A DNA stretch of 64,000 nucleotides from CADCTQ01 sp963844325 (GCA_963844325.1 CAWJNV010000002.1:372001-436000), one strand, 5' to 3'. Positions 7,939-17,595 are shown, counted from the first letter of the stretch. The notes: generated by a model not told the origin, from the letters alone. Translations and numbers: made by a program.

Positions 7939-10022
7939 TAAAGCTGGCTTTGGATGGACGTGATGACCACCGTGTTGAATACGTCGGCCACGGTGCAGCC
8001 GCGGCTCAGGTCGTTGACGGGCTTGTTGAGGCCCTGGAGCACCGGACCGATGGCCAGGGCCCCGGTTTCACGCTGCACCGCCTTGTAGGTGTTGTTGCCC
8101 GTGTTGAGGTCGGGGAAGATCAGCACGCTGGCCTGGCCCGCCACTTCCGAGCCGGGCATTTTCTGGCGGCCCACGGCCGGGTCCACGGCGGCGTCGTACT
8201 GGATGGGGCCTTCCACCTTCAGGTCGGGGCGCCGCGCCTTCACCAGTTGCGTAGCCTGGCGCACTTTCTCCACCTCCTCGCCCTGCCCCGAGGTGCCCGA
8301 CGAGTACGACAGCATGGCAATGCGCGCCTCGATGCCGAAGGCCAGGCTCGTTTCGGCCGACGAGATGGCGATTTCGGCCAGTTGCTCGGCGTTCGGGTTG
8401 GGGTTTACGGCGCAATCCCCGAACACCGACACGCGGTCGGGCAGGCACATGAAAAACACCGACGACACCACCGAAACGCCGGGCCGGGTCTTCACGAATT
8501 GCAGCGCCGGCCGGATGGTATGCTGCGTGGTGTGCACCGCCCCCGACACCATGCCGTCGGCGTGGCCCTTGTACACCATCATCGTGCCGAAGTACGACAC
8601 GTCGCTCATCAGGTCGCGGGCCATGTCGAGGTTCACGTTCTTGGCCTTGCGCAACTGGTAGAGGGTTTCGGCGTAGTCGGCAAACTGCGGCGACCGCACC
8701 GGGTCAACGACCTTCACGCCGTCGAGCCGGAGGCCCAGCCGGGCGGCCGCGGCGGCTACTTCGGCCGGGTCGCCGAGGATGGTCAGGTCCACGATGTCCT
8801 GGGCGGTCAGTTGGGCGGCGGCCGTGAGGATGCGGTCGTCGTTGCCTTCGGGCAGCACGATGTGTTTTTTCTGCCGCCGGGCCCGCTGCACGAGCTGGTA
8901 CTGGAACATGCGCGGCGTAATGCCTTCCGACTCGAAAGTAATGATCCGTTCGTCGAGGGCCTTCACGTCCACGTACTTATCGAAGGTGGCGATGGCGAGC
9001 CCGATCTTCTTGGTATCGTCGGGGGAGATGCGCGACTGGATGGCGCCGATGCGGTTGGAGGTCTGGAACGTACCGGCGTCCACGGCAATGATGGGCACCA
9101 CCGTCTGGAGGCCCTGGATGAGTTGCAGCACGGGTTCTTCGGGCAGCAGGCCGCCCGTGAGCACGAAGCCCGCCACCTTGGGGTAGCTGGTGGAAACGTT
9201 GGCCTGCAAGCCCGTCATGAGCAGGTCCGACCGGTCGCCGGGGGTGACCACCAGCGTATTCTCCTGGAGGCGGCGCAGGAAGTTGGGCACCTGCATGGCC
9301 CCCACAATCGAGTTGCTTACCTGCGTAGTGAGCAGGTGTTCGCCGAAGAGCACCCTGCCGCCCACGGCCGCCAGCACTTCCTGCATGCTGGGGTTTTTGA
9401 GGCTTTTGTCCTCGGGAATCACCGCCGAGATCACCTTGCCGTCGAGCTGCGCGCGGAGCAGGTCCCGCACTTCGTCGGCCTGGCCGGGAGCTACCTTGTT
9501 GGCAATGGCGGCCAGCACCTGCACCTCCTGCGCCTGGAAGTTGTGGAGGGTGGTGATGGTGGCGTTGAGGATCTGGGCGGTGGTTTTGCCTTCCCCCGAA
9601 ATGACGATGAGCACGGGGGCGCCCAGGTTTTTGGCGAACGACACGTTGGCGTTGAACTCGAAGGCCACGCCGCCGCCCAGGAAGTCGCTGCCCTCTACGA
9701 TCACGAAATCGTGGTTCTCCTCCAGGCCCTTGTACTTGCGGATGATCGTGTCGATGAGTTCGTCGGTGCTGCCCGTCTCGGCCAGGCGCATGACTTCTTC
9801 GCGGGTAAAGGCAAACGTGTCTTCGTAGCGCATGGGCAGCCCGAAGTGCCGGATGAGGGTTTCGATGTGTACGTCTTTTTTCTCCTGCGGCGGGTAGTTG
9901 ACGATGGGTTTGAAGTAGCCGATGCGTTTGGCTTTGCCCAGCAGCATGTGCATGAGGCCCAGGGCCACCACGGACTTGCCGCTGTAGGGCTCGGTGGTGG
10001 CGATAAAGATGGATTTGGTCAT
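7938..10022 (-). CDS. pta: Phosphate acetyltransferase (long form with DRTGG domain)
   Basis: Transfers acetyl between CoA and phosphate. The 694-residue length is that of the long multidomain form: an N-terminal P-loop-like/BioD-like region ('IATTEPYSGKS', residues 7-17), a central DRTGG-type regulatory domain (about 220-330) and a C-terminal PTA catalytic domain (about 370-690, with 'ASVLIFPDLNTGNNTYKA' and 'GPVLQGLNKPVNDLSRG'). It is first in a two-gene operon with ackA. The start at 10022 gives the family N-terminus MTKSIFIATTEPYSGKS. Confidence 0.97.
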   Translation of the reverse strand: MTKSIFIATTEPYSGKSVVALGLMHMLLGKAKRIGYFKPIVNYPPQEKKDVHIETLIRHFGLPMRYEDTFAFTREEVMRLAETGSTDELIDTIIRKYKGLEENHDFVIVEGSDFLGGGVAFEFNANVSFAKNLGAPVLIVISGEGKTTAQILNATITTLHNFQAQEVQVLAAIANKVAPGQADEVRDLLRAQLDGKVISAVIPEDKSLKNPSMQEVLAAVGGRVLFGEHLLTTQVSNSIVGAMQVPNFLRRLQENTLVVTPGDRSDLLMTGLQANVSTSYPKVAGFVLTGGLLPEEPVLQLIQGLQTVVPIIAVDAGTFQTSNRIGAIQSRISPDDTKKIGLAIATFDKYVDVKALDERIITFESEGITPRMFQYQLVQRARRQKKHIVLPEGNDDRILTAAAQLTAQDIVDLTILGDPAEVAAAAARLGLRLDGVKVVDPVRSPQFADYAETLYQLRKAKNVNLDMARDLMSDVSYFGTMMVYKGHADGMVSGAVHTTQHTIRPALQFVKTRPGVSVVSSVFFMCLPDRVSVFGDCAVNPNPNAEQLAEIAISSAETSLAFGIEARIAMLSYSSGTSGQGEEVEKVRQATQLVKARRPDLKVEGPIQYDAAVDPAVGRQKMPGSEVAGQASVLIFPDLNTGNNTYKAVQRETGALAIGPVLQGLNKPVNDLSRGCTVADVFNTVVITSIQSQL

Positions 10023-10098
10023 ACGGATGGGGCTATGAATAGCTAGCGGGTTGGCGGAACGGAACTGCGTCCTTGCGGATAAAGCAGCCCGGTCGCAC

Positions 10099-10128
10099 CA
10101 ATCATAGGTAGGCTACGGCAAATGGCAA
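10099..10128 (-). promoter_or_regulatory. Possible promoter of pta-ackA
   Basis: On the minus strand a TTG (10126-10128) is followed after 19 nt by TATGATTG (10099-10106), close to the Bacteroidota pattern TTTG-N19-TAnnTTTG. It sits about 77 nt upstream of the pta start. This is an inference from the pattern only. Confidence 0.35.
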
Positions 10129-10130
10129 GG

Positions 10131-10859
10131 CTAAGTTAGCATTTCCTGCAAGCGGGCGGCATTTACCGGGGCGTAGCCGTGCATGTCGTTGTCGAAGTAG
10201 CAGTAGACGCTTTTGCCGGTTGAAAGCCAGCCCCGGCACCGGTCGGCCCAGGCAGCCAGCACGGCGTCGGAGTAGCTGCCGTCGTACTTCTTTTCCGGCC
10301 CGTGCAGCCGTACATACACCAGGTCGGTGGTCACCTCCAGCGGCGACAGGTGGTACTCCAGTTCGTAGATGCAGAAGGCGCACCGGTGCTGCCGGAGCAG
10401 GTCGTAGGCCCGGTCGTTGTACCAGCTCGGGTCGCGGAACTCGAAGGCGTAGCGGTACTCGGGGGGCAGGGCTTGCAGGAAGGCGCCGAAACGGCCCTCG
10501 TCGAAGCGCCAGGCGGGCGGCAACTGGAACAGCACCGGCCCCAGCTTTTCGCCCAGCACCCGTACCCGCTCCATGAACAGCCCGAAACTCGCCTGCGGGT
10601 CTTTGAGCTTCTTCATGTGCGTGATGAAACGACTCGCCTTGGCGGCGAAAACAAAATCTTCCGGCACTGACGCCCGCCAGTCGGCCAGGGTCTCCGCCGA
10701 CGGCAGCCGGTAGAACGAGTTGTTGATCTCCACCGTGGAGAACGTCTTCAGGTAGTGAGCCAGGTAGCCGGCCGGCGTCACGCCGGCGGGGTAAAAGTTG
10801 CCCCGCCAGTGCTTGTAGTGCCAGCCCGACGTACCGATGAAAAGCTTTTTGTCGCCCAT
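10131..10859 (-). CDS. DUF72 domain-containing protein
   Basis: A 242-residue TIM-barrel-like DUF72 protein. Family features visible are the N-terminal 'FIGTSGWHYKHWRGNFYP', 'FSTVEINNSFYRLP', 'FVFAAKASRFITH', 'LGPVLFQLPP', 'FEFRDPSWY' and 'VYVRLHGPEKKY'. The biochemical function of DUF72 is not established. It starts 31 nt after the stop of the LigD-type polymerase gene and reads in the same direction, so the two are probably co-transcribed; this suggests, without proving, a link with DNA repair. Confidence 0.92.
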   Translation of the reverse strand: MGDKKLFIGTSGWHYKHWRGNFYPAGVTPAGYLAHYLKTFSTVEINNSFYRLPSAETLADWRASVPEDFVFAAKASRFITHMKKLKDPQASFGLFMERVRVLGEKLGPVLFQLPPAWRFDEGRFGAFLQALPPEYRYAFEFRDPSWYNDRAYDLLRQHRCAFCIYELEYHLSPLEVTTDLVYVRLHGPEKKYDGSYSDAVLAAWADRCRGWLSTGKSVYCYFDNDMHGYAPVNAARLQEMLT

Positions 10860-10890
10860 GCGTCGCGGTTCGTGTGGTTACGCAGGCGAT

Positions 10891-11970
10891 TTACCCAATG
10901 GCCGCCAGGCGGGCGGTGCAGGCGTCCAGGTCCACGCCCGGCCCGAGTACGTCCCGGAACAGGTCACCGACGCGTTCGAGCCGTTCGGGCACCGTCTTGA
11001 TGGTGAACCTTGACGGTTGCAGGCCCTTTTTCACCTCTTCCCAGGCCAGCGGCGTAGATACCGTGGCGCCGGGTTTGGGCCGTACGCTGTAGGCGGCCGC
11101 CACCGACTGCCCGATGTTGTTCTGCAAATAGTCGAGGTACACCCTTTTGCGCCGGGCCTTGGGGCTGCGTTCGAGGCTGGTCAGTTCGGGCAGTTGGGCG
11201 TGCACCCGTTCGGCCACGGCCCGGGCAAAGGCTTCGGCCGCGTCGAACCCGTACCGGCCGCCCAGGGGCACGAAGATGTGCATGCCCGTGGCCCCCGAGG
11301 TTTTGCAGCACGCCGTGGCGCCGGCCGCGTCCATCACGCCCTTCACGGCCAGGGCCACCTCCACCACCTGGTCGTAGGTATTTTCGCCGGGGTCGAGGTC
11401 GATCACCAGGTAGTCGGGCTTGTCGAGGGAGCCCACCCGGGCGTTCCAGGGGTGAATTTCAATGCAGCCCAGGTTGTTGAGGTACACCAGCGTGGCTTCG
11501 TTCTGGCAGAGCACGTGCGCCAGGTTGCGCCCGGTCGATTCGGCGTAAATTTCGGCGGTTTCCACCCATTCCGGGAGTTGGCTGCGGATGTCGCGCTGGT
11601 AAAACCCTTCGTCGCGGATGCCGTTGGGGTGCCGGTGCAAGGACTGCGGCCGGTCTTTGAGGTAGGGCAGCAGGTGGTCGGCCACGGCCCGGTAGTAGGC
11701 GATCAGGTCGCACTTGGTGTATCGGGTGGCCGGCCAGTACACCTTGTCGAGGTTGGTGAGGGCCAGCGCGTGCCCGTCGATGTTCACCAGGGCGCCGCCT
11801 TCCGGCTTGCGGCTGTCCGGCGCTGCCGTACCGGCCAGCGAACAGACGTCGTCGGGGGCGGTGTCGCCTCCACCTGGTATTTCGGCGGCTACGGGTTGGG
11901 CTTCTTGGGCGGTCGGCAATTCCGGGGTACGGGAGAAGTCGCGCTTCTCCCCGTGGCGGTCGTGGTTCAT
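10891..11970 (-). CDS. ligD: Stand-alone LigD-type polymerase/primase domain protein (NHEJ)
   Basis: Homologous to the polymerase domain of bacterial DNA ligase D, an archaeo-eukaryotic primase-type enzyme that fills ends during Ku-dependent end joining. Residues 1-61 are a low-complexity, probably disordered extension; the catalytic domain follows ('LTNLDKVYWPA', 'FYQRDIRSQLPEW', 'IEIHPWNARV', 'YLVIDLDPGE' with the metal-binding acidic pair near residue 200, 'TSGATGMHIFVPL'). No ligase or phosphoesterase domain is in this gene, and no ku gene is in the window, so the rest of the system must be elsewhere. The DUF72 gene follows 31 nt downstream. The symbol is used loosely for a single-domain version. 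Confidence 0.9.
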   Translation of the reverse strand: MNHDRHGEKRDFSRTPELPTAQEAQPVAAEIPGGGDTAPDDVCSLAGTAAPDSRKPEGGALVNIDGHALALTNLDKVYWPATRYTKCDLIAYYRAVADHLLPYLKDRPQSLHRHPNGIRDEGFYQRDIRSQLPEWVETAEIYAESTGRNLAHVLCQNEATLVYLNNLGCIEIHPWNARVGSLDKPDYLVIDLDPGENTYDQVVEVALAVKGVMDAAGATACCKTSGATGMHIFVPLGGRYGFDAAEAFARAVAERVHAQLPELTSLERSPKARRKRVYLDYLQNNIGQSVAAAYSVRPKPGATVSTPLAWEEVKKGLQPSRFTIKTVPERLERVGDLFRDVLGPGVDLDACTARLAAIG

Positions 11971-12142
11971 GGCTCAGCTGGCGATTGAGGGTTGGGATTG
12001 ACAAACGTTGGACGGCTGGAGAGCAACCGGCGCGGACAAGGTTCCCACTGGGAACTAGGGCTTTGTACGCGGCGGCCGGGAAAGGGGTTGGTTATTTTCA
12101 CGCAAAGGCGGCCATTTCTTGCAAAACGGAAGGGCTCGCTGC

Positions 12143-13069
12143 TTACAAAAAAGTAAAGGGATTGTTGGCGGCAATGTGCGTGACGCGGACGCCGGGCACC
12201 TTGGGTTGCAGCCACCCGGCGGCGTATTCCATGCCGGCTTCTTCACTCACGGCGTGGCTCAGCACCAGCAAGGCCGTGGGCTGCCCCATCCGCAGGCCGT
12301 CCCGTACGCGTTCCACCGTTTCCCACTCCCGCGTTTCGCCGCTCAGGATCAGGTCGGGCTGGTACTGCTGGATGGCCGCAATTTGTCGTTTGCTGTCCAT
12401 GTAGCCGAACGCCAGGTAGATCGTGCGGCAATTCCGGGCGGGGTCGCCCACCAGGCGCACCGTGGCGATGCCCAGCCGGTCCTTCGTTAGCTTCACCACC
12501 GACTTAATGGACACCGGTTTGGGCAGGGTGAGGATGCGGGGATTCCCGGGGTCGAAATGGCCCGCCCAGCCCAGCCTGGTGAGCGTGCCCATGATGATGC
12601 CGTCGGGCTTGTGGGCGTGCCAGTAGTCGTGAAAACGCCAGACGGCAATCTTGTGTTTGTTGAGCAGGTCTACTTTGTAGCGGTAGGCGTCGTCGCCTTG
12701 CAGCCAGTCGGTTTCGTCGGCGTTGTTGTAAAAAGGCGTTTCGTGGGCAACGATGAAGTTGGCGCCGGCCCGGGCGGTTTTCTCGATGACCTCCAGCGTG
12801 GGGAAGGTGGTGGTGACGATGCCGGTGATTTCCTGTTCGGGGCTGCCCGACCGGAGCTGGTCCACGGTGTTGGGGAACGGGGCGCCGGGCACTTCTTTGA
12901 GGATGAGGTCAATCACCTGCTTTACGGTGTAGGTTGCTCCGGGGGACGGTACGCTTCGGGCAACGCTTGCGCCGGGCAGCGCCAGCACCAGGGAAGCGCC
13001 GGCCAGTTTGGTCACCGAGGTGCAGAATGCTCTTCTGCCGTAAAAGGAGGGATTGCTTGTATGCTGCAT
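12143..13069 (-). CDS. NIF3-like protein with a Tat-type signal peptide
   Basis: The ATG at 13069 gives a 308-residue protein with an N-terminal twin-arginine-like leader ('YGRRAFCTSVTKLAGAS' plus a hydrophobic stretch), followed by a NIF3/DUF34-type domain: 'NTVDQLRSGSPEQEITGI', 'ANFIVAHETPFY', 'FHDYWHAHKPDGI' and, near the end, 'VLSHAVSEEAGMEYAA'. NIF3 proteins bind a dinuclear metal centre and have a poorly defined, possibly hydrolase, function; most are cytoplasmic. The leader predicts periplasmic export, which is unusual. It may be co-transcribed with the ligD-type gene 172 nt downstream, but the gap makes that uncertain. Confidence 0.85.
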   Translation of the reverse strand: MQHTSNPSFYGRRAFCTSVTKLAGASLVLALPGASVARSVPSPGATYTVKQVIDLILKEVPGAPFPNTVDQLRSGSPEQEITGIVTTTFPTLEVIEKTARAGANFIVAHETPFYNNADETDWLQGDDAYRYKVDLLNKHKIAVWRFHDYWHAHKPDGIIMGTLTRLGWAGHFDPGNPRILTLPKPVSIKSVVKLTKDRLGIATVRLVGDPARNCRTIYLAFGYMDSKRQIAAIQQYQPDLILSGETREWETVERVRDGLRMGQPTALLVLSHAVSEEAGMEYAAGWLQPKVPGVRVTHIAANNPFTFL

Positions 13070-13110
13070 GGGGCGTGGTTCGGGACTGCGAACGTATGGA
13101 ACTTTGGCAT

Positions 13111-13157
13111 CAAAACAAAAAAGCGAAGCCCTTGTCACTTCCCGGAGGACAAGGGCT
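13111..13157 (-). terminator. Terminator of the susC-susD transcript
   Basis: A 10-bp perfect stem AGCCCTTGTC/GACAAGGGCT (13127-13136 with 13148-13157). The A run at 13114-13122 gives a U run on the minus-strand transcript, so it ends leftward transcription from susD, just before the NIF3-like gene. Confidence 0.75.
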
Positions 13158-13195
13158 CTGCTGTTGGGTAAATGCCGTTGGGACGATTGCCGTGG

Positions 13196-14512
13196 TTAGC
13201 CGCCCTGCACCCCTACTTCGGGGAACGGACGGGGAAACTGCGCGTGTACCACGTCGCCGGGCCGGTCGATGGGCAGTTCGGCCAGGCGGTTGTAGCGGCG
13301 CAGGTCAATCCAGCGGTGGCCCTGGAAGAAGAGCGAATACCTTCGCTGCCTGAGCATCTCGTTGACCAATGCGGCCTGGTCCAGCGGGCCGCTGTACGGC
13401 TCAAGCCCGGCACTGCTGCGGATGTTGTTGAGGGCTTCCAGGCCGGGCGACAGGTTGTTGGTCTGGATTTGCGCCTCCGCGTACAGGAGCACCAGCTCCT
13501 CGTTGGTAATTACCGGCGTGGGGTCTACGTTGCTCTTGTACACGTACACGTCGTGCGTGCCGTTGAGGCCGGCCGACGTGGCGGGATCGGTGCGCAGCAG
13601 TACCTTCGAAAGCCGCCGGTCGCCGGCCTCGGCCTGCGCCACCCAGCCCGGGTGCGCCACCCGGATGTCGCCGCTGGCATTGGGCGCCAGGAACAACGTG
13701 TTGAGCCGGTCGCCGGACCCCGCGGAATAGTTCAGGTACACGCCCTGGGTATAGCCGCCGTTCAGGTTCAGGAAGGATTCGTTGAGGAAGGTCAGGGCGG
13801 CGGCGTACCGGCCCTGGTACACGGCTACCCGGGCCGCCAGTGCCCGGTTGAATTGCCGGAAGGTGCCGGGGGAATCGAACCCGGTGAAACCGGCCGGCAG
13901 CAGGAAAGGAAATCCACCGGCGTTGTTGAGGTGCGCCGCGCCTTCGTCGAGCAGCGTCGCAATGGCATTGAGGGATTCTTCCCGGGAGAGGAAAGGACCC
14001 AGCTGGATGGGGTTGCCCACGTCAACCCGGATGCCGTTGTTGTACTGCATGTTGAGCACCATCAGCAACTCATGGGCTTTGAGGGTTTTGGCCACGCCCA
14101 GGTAAGCCTGTTTGATCGAATCGGGCGGCAGGGCCGTATTGTTGACCGCGTCAATCAGGATGTTAAGCGTTTTTACGGTCGCGTAGCGGGAGGCGTAGGG
14201 GTTGGTGGTGTAGAAGGCGTTGTTGTCGAGCTGCGCGCCGTTGGCGCCGGGCAGTTCGGAAGTATACCGCGGGTCGGAGCCGGAGAACCGGTAAGCCTCC
14301 CGCCCGATGATGGCCAGGTCGTCGATGTACAGGTCGTAGTTGTCGCGCATCTGGGCAATGGAGCCGATCACGAGGGTGTTGAGTTCCGGAATGCTGGCAT
14401 TGCGGGCAAACTGGTCAGGGGTCGGCTGGTTGAGGTTCTCCAAGTCGTCCAGCTTGCAGGCGTTCAGCCCGAGCAGTCCCAGGACCAGGCATATATAAAG
14501 TGGTTTTCTCAT
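13196..14512 (-). CDS. SusD/RagB-family nutrient-binding outer-membrane lipoprotein
   Basis: A 438-residue lipoprotein with a signal peptide and lipobox 'LGLNAC' (Cys at residue 19). It forms the lid of a SusCD outer-membrane importer, binding substrate and delivering it to the SusC barrel. The C-terminal SusD motif 'LRQRRYSLFFQGHRWIDL' followed by 'RRYNRL' is clear, as is 'EELVLLYAEAQIQ' of the TPR scaffold. It is the second gene of an operon, 83 nt after the SusC stop. No polysaccharide-degrading enzymes or regulators flank the pair, so the substrate (glycan, peptide or other) cannot be inferred. Confidence 0.95.
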   Translation of the reverse strand: MRKPLYICLVLGLLGLNACKLDDLENLNQPTPDQFARNASIPELNTLVIGSIAQMRDNYDLYIDDLAIIGREAYRFSGSDPRYTSELPGANGAQLDNNAFYTTNPYASRYATVKTLNILIDAVNNTALPPDSIKQAYLGVAKTLKAHELLMVLNMQYNNGIRVDVGNPIQLGPFLSREESLNAIATLLDEGAAHLNNAGGFPFLLPAGFTGFDSPGTFRQFNRALAARVAVYQGRYAAALTFLNESFLNLNGGYTQGVYLNYSAGSGDRLNTLFLAPNASGDIRVAHPGWVAQAEAGDRRLSKVLLRTDPATSAGLNGTHDVYVYKSNVDPTPVITNEELVLLYAEAQIQTNNLSPGLEALNNIRSSAGLEPYSGPLDQAALVNEMLRQRRYSLFFQGHRWIDLRRYNRLAELPIDRPGDVVHAQFPRPFPEVGVQGG

Positions 14513-14595
14513 GTTGCGGATAAGAAGTTAATGAAATGCGGGTAAATGATTAATTGGTGCAGTCTCCCGTCTTGCGTCTGAAGTCTCCCGTATGC

Positions 14596-17595
14596 CTAGA
14601 AATTGACGGCCAGGTGGAAGAACAGGCGCCGGGAAGAGGGGAAGGGCGTTACTTCCACGCCGGTGGAAATGCCGTTGTTGCCGAAGTTGGACACTTCCGG
14701 GTCGTAGCTCTTGTAGTCCGAGAACAGCAGCACGTTGTTGCCCGACACGCCCACCCGGATGCTTTCGAGGGCCCCCTTGGCAAAGCCTTTGGTCACCGAA
14801 CCCGGAATGGTGTAGTAGAGGGCCACTTCGCGGAGCTTTACGTAGCTCGAATTCTGCACCCACACCCGGGTATCCGTGCCCAGCAGGCTGGTGCGTTCCA
14901 CGCCGTTGACGATGCCGTTGCCGTTGTCGTCGTCGTCAAAGTCGAAGCTGGTCCCGCCCAGGTCGGTGAGCAGTTGGGTGAGGTTGATGTTCTGGCCGCC
15001 CTGCTTCCAGTGCCACAGCATCGAAAACTGGAAATTTTTGAAGAAGGTAAGGTCGTTGTAGAACGACAACTGGAACTTGGGCGTGGCATCCCCGATCTGG
15101 ACCACCCCGCGGTCGGGCACTACCCCGACGATCTGCGTGGGCGACTGTCCCTTCTCAATGCGGAACGAACCCAGGGCGTTCGAGAAACCACCGATGTTGA
15201 ACGGGGCTACGTCGAGGCGGGTCATTTCGGCCCGGTTCAGCCAGAAGTTGGTGCGGGTATTCCATTGCACGGCCGGCGTGTTCACCGGCGCGATGCCCAG
15301 GGTGAGTTCTACCCCCCGGTTCCGCAGGGTGCCCACGTTGGCGTACTGGTTGGTAAAACCCGTAGAAGTCGGAATGTTGGCCAGCAGGATCAGGTCGCTC
15401 ACGGTTTTGACGTAGTACGTGGCTTCGAGCGACAGCTTATTATCGAACAAGCCCACGTCGAGGCCGGCTTCCAGTTCCTTCGACCGTTCGGGCAGAATGC
15501 CGGGTTCGCCCCGGGTGGCGCCGATGACCAGGCCCGTCAGGGGCCGGCCCACCGCGTCCAGAATATTGGCGGGGTTCATTACCGTGAACTTGGGCGCCTG
15601 CAGGGTGGTGGGGTTGGCGCTGGGAATGCCGCCGGCTTCGCCGTACGCGATGCGCGGCTTCAACTGGTTGATGGCTTCCAGGTTCCAGAAATCAAAGTTG
15701 GCCAGGTTGACGGCCAGGGAGACCTTGGGGAAGGCAAAGAGCCGGCTGGGATCACCGTTCATGTTTGACTTGTCGAACCGGATGCCGGCCGTGGCAATGA
15801 TCTTATCCTCGTAGTTGGCCTCCTGCTGGAACAAGTACCCAATGTCTCCGCTGCGCAGTTGCCGGTCAAACACCCGCGTGGCGCCGCCCTGTTCCAGGTT
15901 CCGCTGGCCCGGGATGAGTTGCGTGGCAAACGTATTGCTCCGTTCGTTGCGGAACGTAAGCCGGGTTGTGCCGAGCTGGGAGGTAAGGTTGAGTTTGCCG
16001 ATGTTGGTATTGTACACCAGGAAGGCCGAAGCGTTGGTGTTGAGGGAGAGGCCGTTGCCGCGGGAGTAAAACCCCTGGGTGGCGGTAAGGCCGGTCTGCT
16101 GCCACTGCAGCTCTTCGGGGAAGTAGAGCGTGGAATTGAGGTTGTAGTAGTCGAATCCGCCCCGGAGCAGCAGGCGCAGGGTCGCATTGCTGCGCCGCAA
16201 CACGTTTACGTTCAGGCTGCCGCCGCCCAGAAACCGGTTGTTCTCTTCGGTGATCGTGGACAGGTCGCGGGTTTGCAGGAAGTTGGAAGCCGCGTTGGGG
16301 TTTGCCGGGTACACGCCGTTGGCGTCGGGGAACAGATTGGCCCAGGGCACCGTGGAACTCAGCGCCACGCCGTACGAAATGCCCGAATTGTCGTTGTTGG
16401 TCACGCCCCGGTCGGTGGTGGAGTTGATGTAGTTGGCGTTGAGGGAAACGTCGAACACCTCCGAGATTTTGTGGTCCACGTTGGCGCGGACCGTCTTGCG
16501 GTTGAAACCCGTATTTTTGATGATGCCCTCCTCATCCTGCAAGGAGCCCGACACGAAGAACCTGGTTTTTTCGGTACCCCCCGACAGGCTGAGCCGGGTG
16601 TTGTAGAGCATGCCCCTTTCGCCGTAGAGTTCCTTTTCGTAGTCTACCAGCCGGCCGGCGGCGCGGGCGGCCTGGTACCGGCCCAGTTCGACTTCCCCGA
16701 GCGAAGCCCGGACCCGTTCGTCGGTGTAGTCGCGCAGGCCCAGCAGGTTGAGGGCCGAGGCTACGCCCACGTCCTGGTTGAAGGAAATGTTGGTTTTGCC
16801 GCTTTTGCCCCGTTTGGTGGTGATGATGACCACGCCGGCGTTGGCCCGGGCCCCGTAAATGGCCGCGGCCGAAGGTCCCTTGAGGACTTCAATGTTTTCG
16901 ATGTCGGCGGGGTTGAGGTCGGCAATCCGGTTGGCCGGGTTGTCCTGCGTGGACGTGGCGCCGGCCGCCCGGGAAGCCGCCGTCACCAGGTTGATGCCCG
17001 AGGAGATGGCCGAATTGTCCATGTACACGCCGTCCACGATGTAGAGGGGTTCCGACGAACCCGTGATGGTGGTAATGCCCCGCAGTTTCATGGAAATGCC
17101 GCCTCCCGGCGCCCCGGAGTTGGCTACGATGTTGGCCCCGGTGATTTTGCCGTACAGGGCCGCATCCAGGGTTTGGGGGGCCGTGGTGCCCGTCAGTTCC
17201 TGGGCCGACACGGTGCCCACGGCGTTGGCCAGGTTCGACCTTTTCACCGAAGAGGCGAGGCCCGTCACGACCACTTCTTCCAGTTTGGTAACATCTTCAG
17301 CCAGTGCAACGGTGACGTTGCCGGAACTTGGGGTAACCGGCACGTCCTGCGAGAGGTAACCGATGTAGCTCACGGTAAGGGTTGCCGACTGGCCCGGCAC
17401 TTCAATCCGGAATTCGCCTTCGGCGTTGGTCACCGTGCCCGTGGTCGTGGATTTGACCAGCACCGACGCCCCCACCACCGGCTCGTTGGTGCGTCGGTCA
17501 GTTACTTTGCCGGAGGCTGTAAACTGCGCCAGCGCCGCTTCCGGCAGAAGCAGTAGTAGAAACAGCCATTTCAAATAACGTAATTTTTCCTGCAT
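14596..17595 (-). CDS. SusC/RagA-family TonB-linked outer-membrane transporter
   Basis: 999 residues: a signal peptide (1-23, ending 'AALAQ'), a carboxypeptidase-regulatory-like domain (about 24-105, 'GKVTDRRTNEPVVGASVLV'), a TonB-box region 'KLEEVVVTG' near 110, a plug domain ('LYIVDGVYMDN', 'IENIEVLKGPSAAAIYGAR', 'NAGVVIITTKRGKSG') and a 22-strand-type barrel ending in the aromatic C-terminus 'LFFHLAVNF'. It imports the substrate captured by the SusD partner using TonB energy. First gene of a two-gene operon; no anti-sigma or sigma pair is adjacent. Confidence 0.96.
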   Translation of the reverse strand: MQEKLRYLKWLFLLLLLPEAALAQFTASGKVTDRRTNEPVVGASVLVKSTTTGTVTNAEGEFRIEVPGQSATLTVSYIGYLSQDVPVTPSSGNVTVALAEDVTKLEEVVVTGLASSVKRSNLANAVGTVSAQELTGTTAPQTLDAALYGKITGANIVANSGAPGGGISMKLRGITTITGSSEPLYIVDGVYMDNSAISSGINLVTAASRAAGATSTQDNPANRIADLNPADIENIEVLKGPSAAAIYGARANAGVVIITTKRGKSGKTNISFNQDVGVASALNLLGLRDYTDERVRASLGEVELGRYQAARAAGRLVDYEKELYGERGMLYNTRLSLSGGTEKTRFFVSGSLQDEEGIIKNTGFNRKTVRANVDHKISEVFDVSLNANYINSTTDRGVTNNDNSGISYGVALSSTVPWANLFPDANGVYPANPNAASNFLQTRDLSTITEENNRFLGGGSLNVNVLRRSNATLRLLLRGGFDYYNLNSTLYFPEELQWQQTGLTATQGFYSRGNGLSLNTNASAFLVYNTNIGKLNLTSQLGTTRLTFRNERSNTFATQLIPGQRNLEQGGATRVFDRQLRSGDIGYLFQQEANYEDKIIATAGIRFDKSNMNGDPSRLFAFPKVSLAVNLANFDFWNLEAINQLKPRIAYGEAGGIPSANPTTLQAPKFTVMNPANILDAVGRPLTGLVIGATRGEPGILPERSKELEAGLDVGLFDNKLSLEATYYVKTVSDLILLANIPTSTGFTNQYANVGTLRNRGVELTLGIAPVNTPAVQWNTRTNFWLNRAEMTRLDVAPFNIGGFSNALGSFRIEKGQSPTQIVGVVPDRGVVQIGDATPKFQLSFYNDLTFFKNFQFSMLWHWKQGGQNINLTQLLTDLGGTSFDFDDDDNGNGIVNGVERTSLLGTDTRVWVQNSSYVKLREVALYYTIPGSVTKGFAKGALESIRVGVSGNNVLLFSDYKSYDPEVSNFGNNGISTGVEVTPFPSSRRLFFHLAVNF

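Noticed and set aside
7950..10046. Open plus-strand frame of 698 codons opposite pta
   Set aside because: His/Gly/Val-rich translation typical of the antisense of a GC-rich gene, with no domain; pta on the minus strand is certain.
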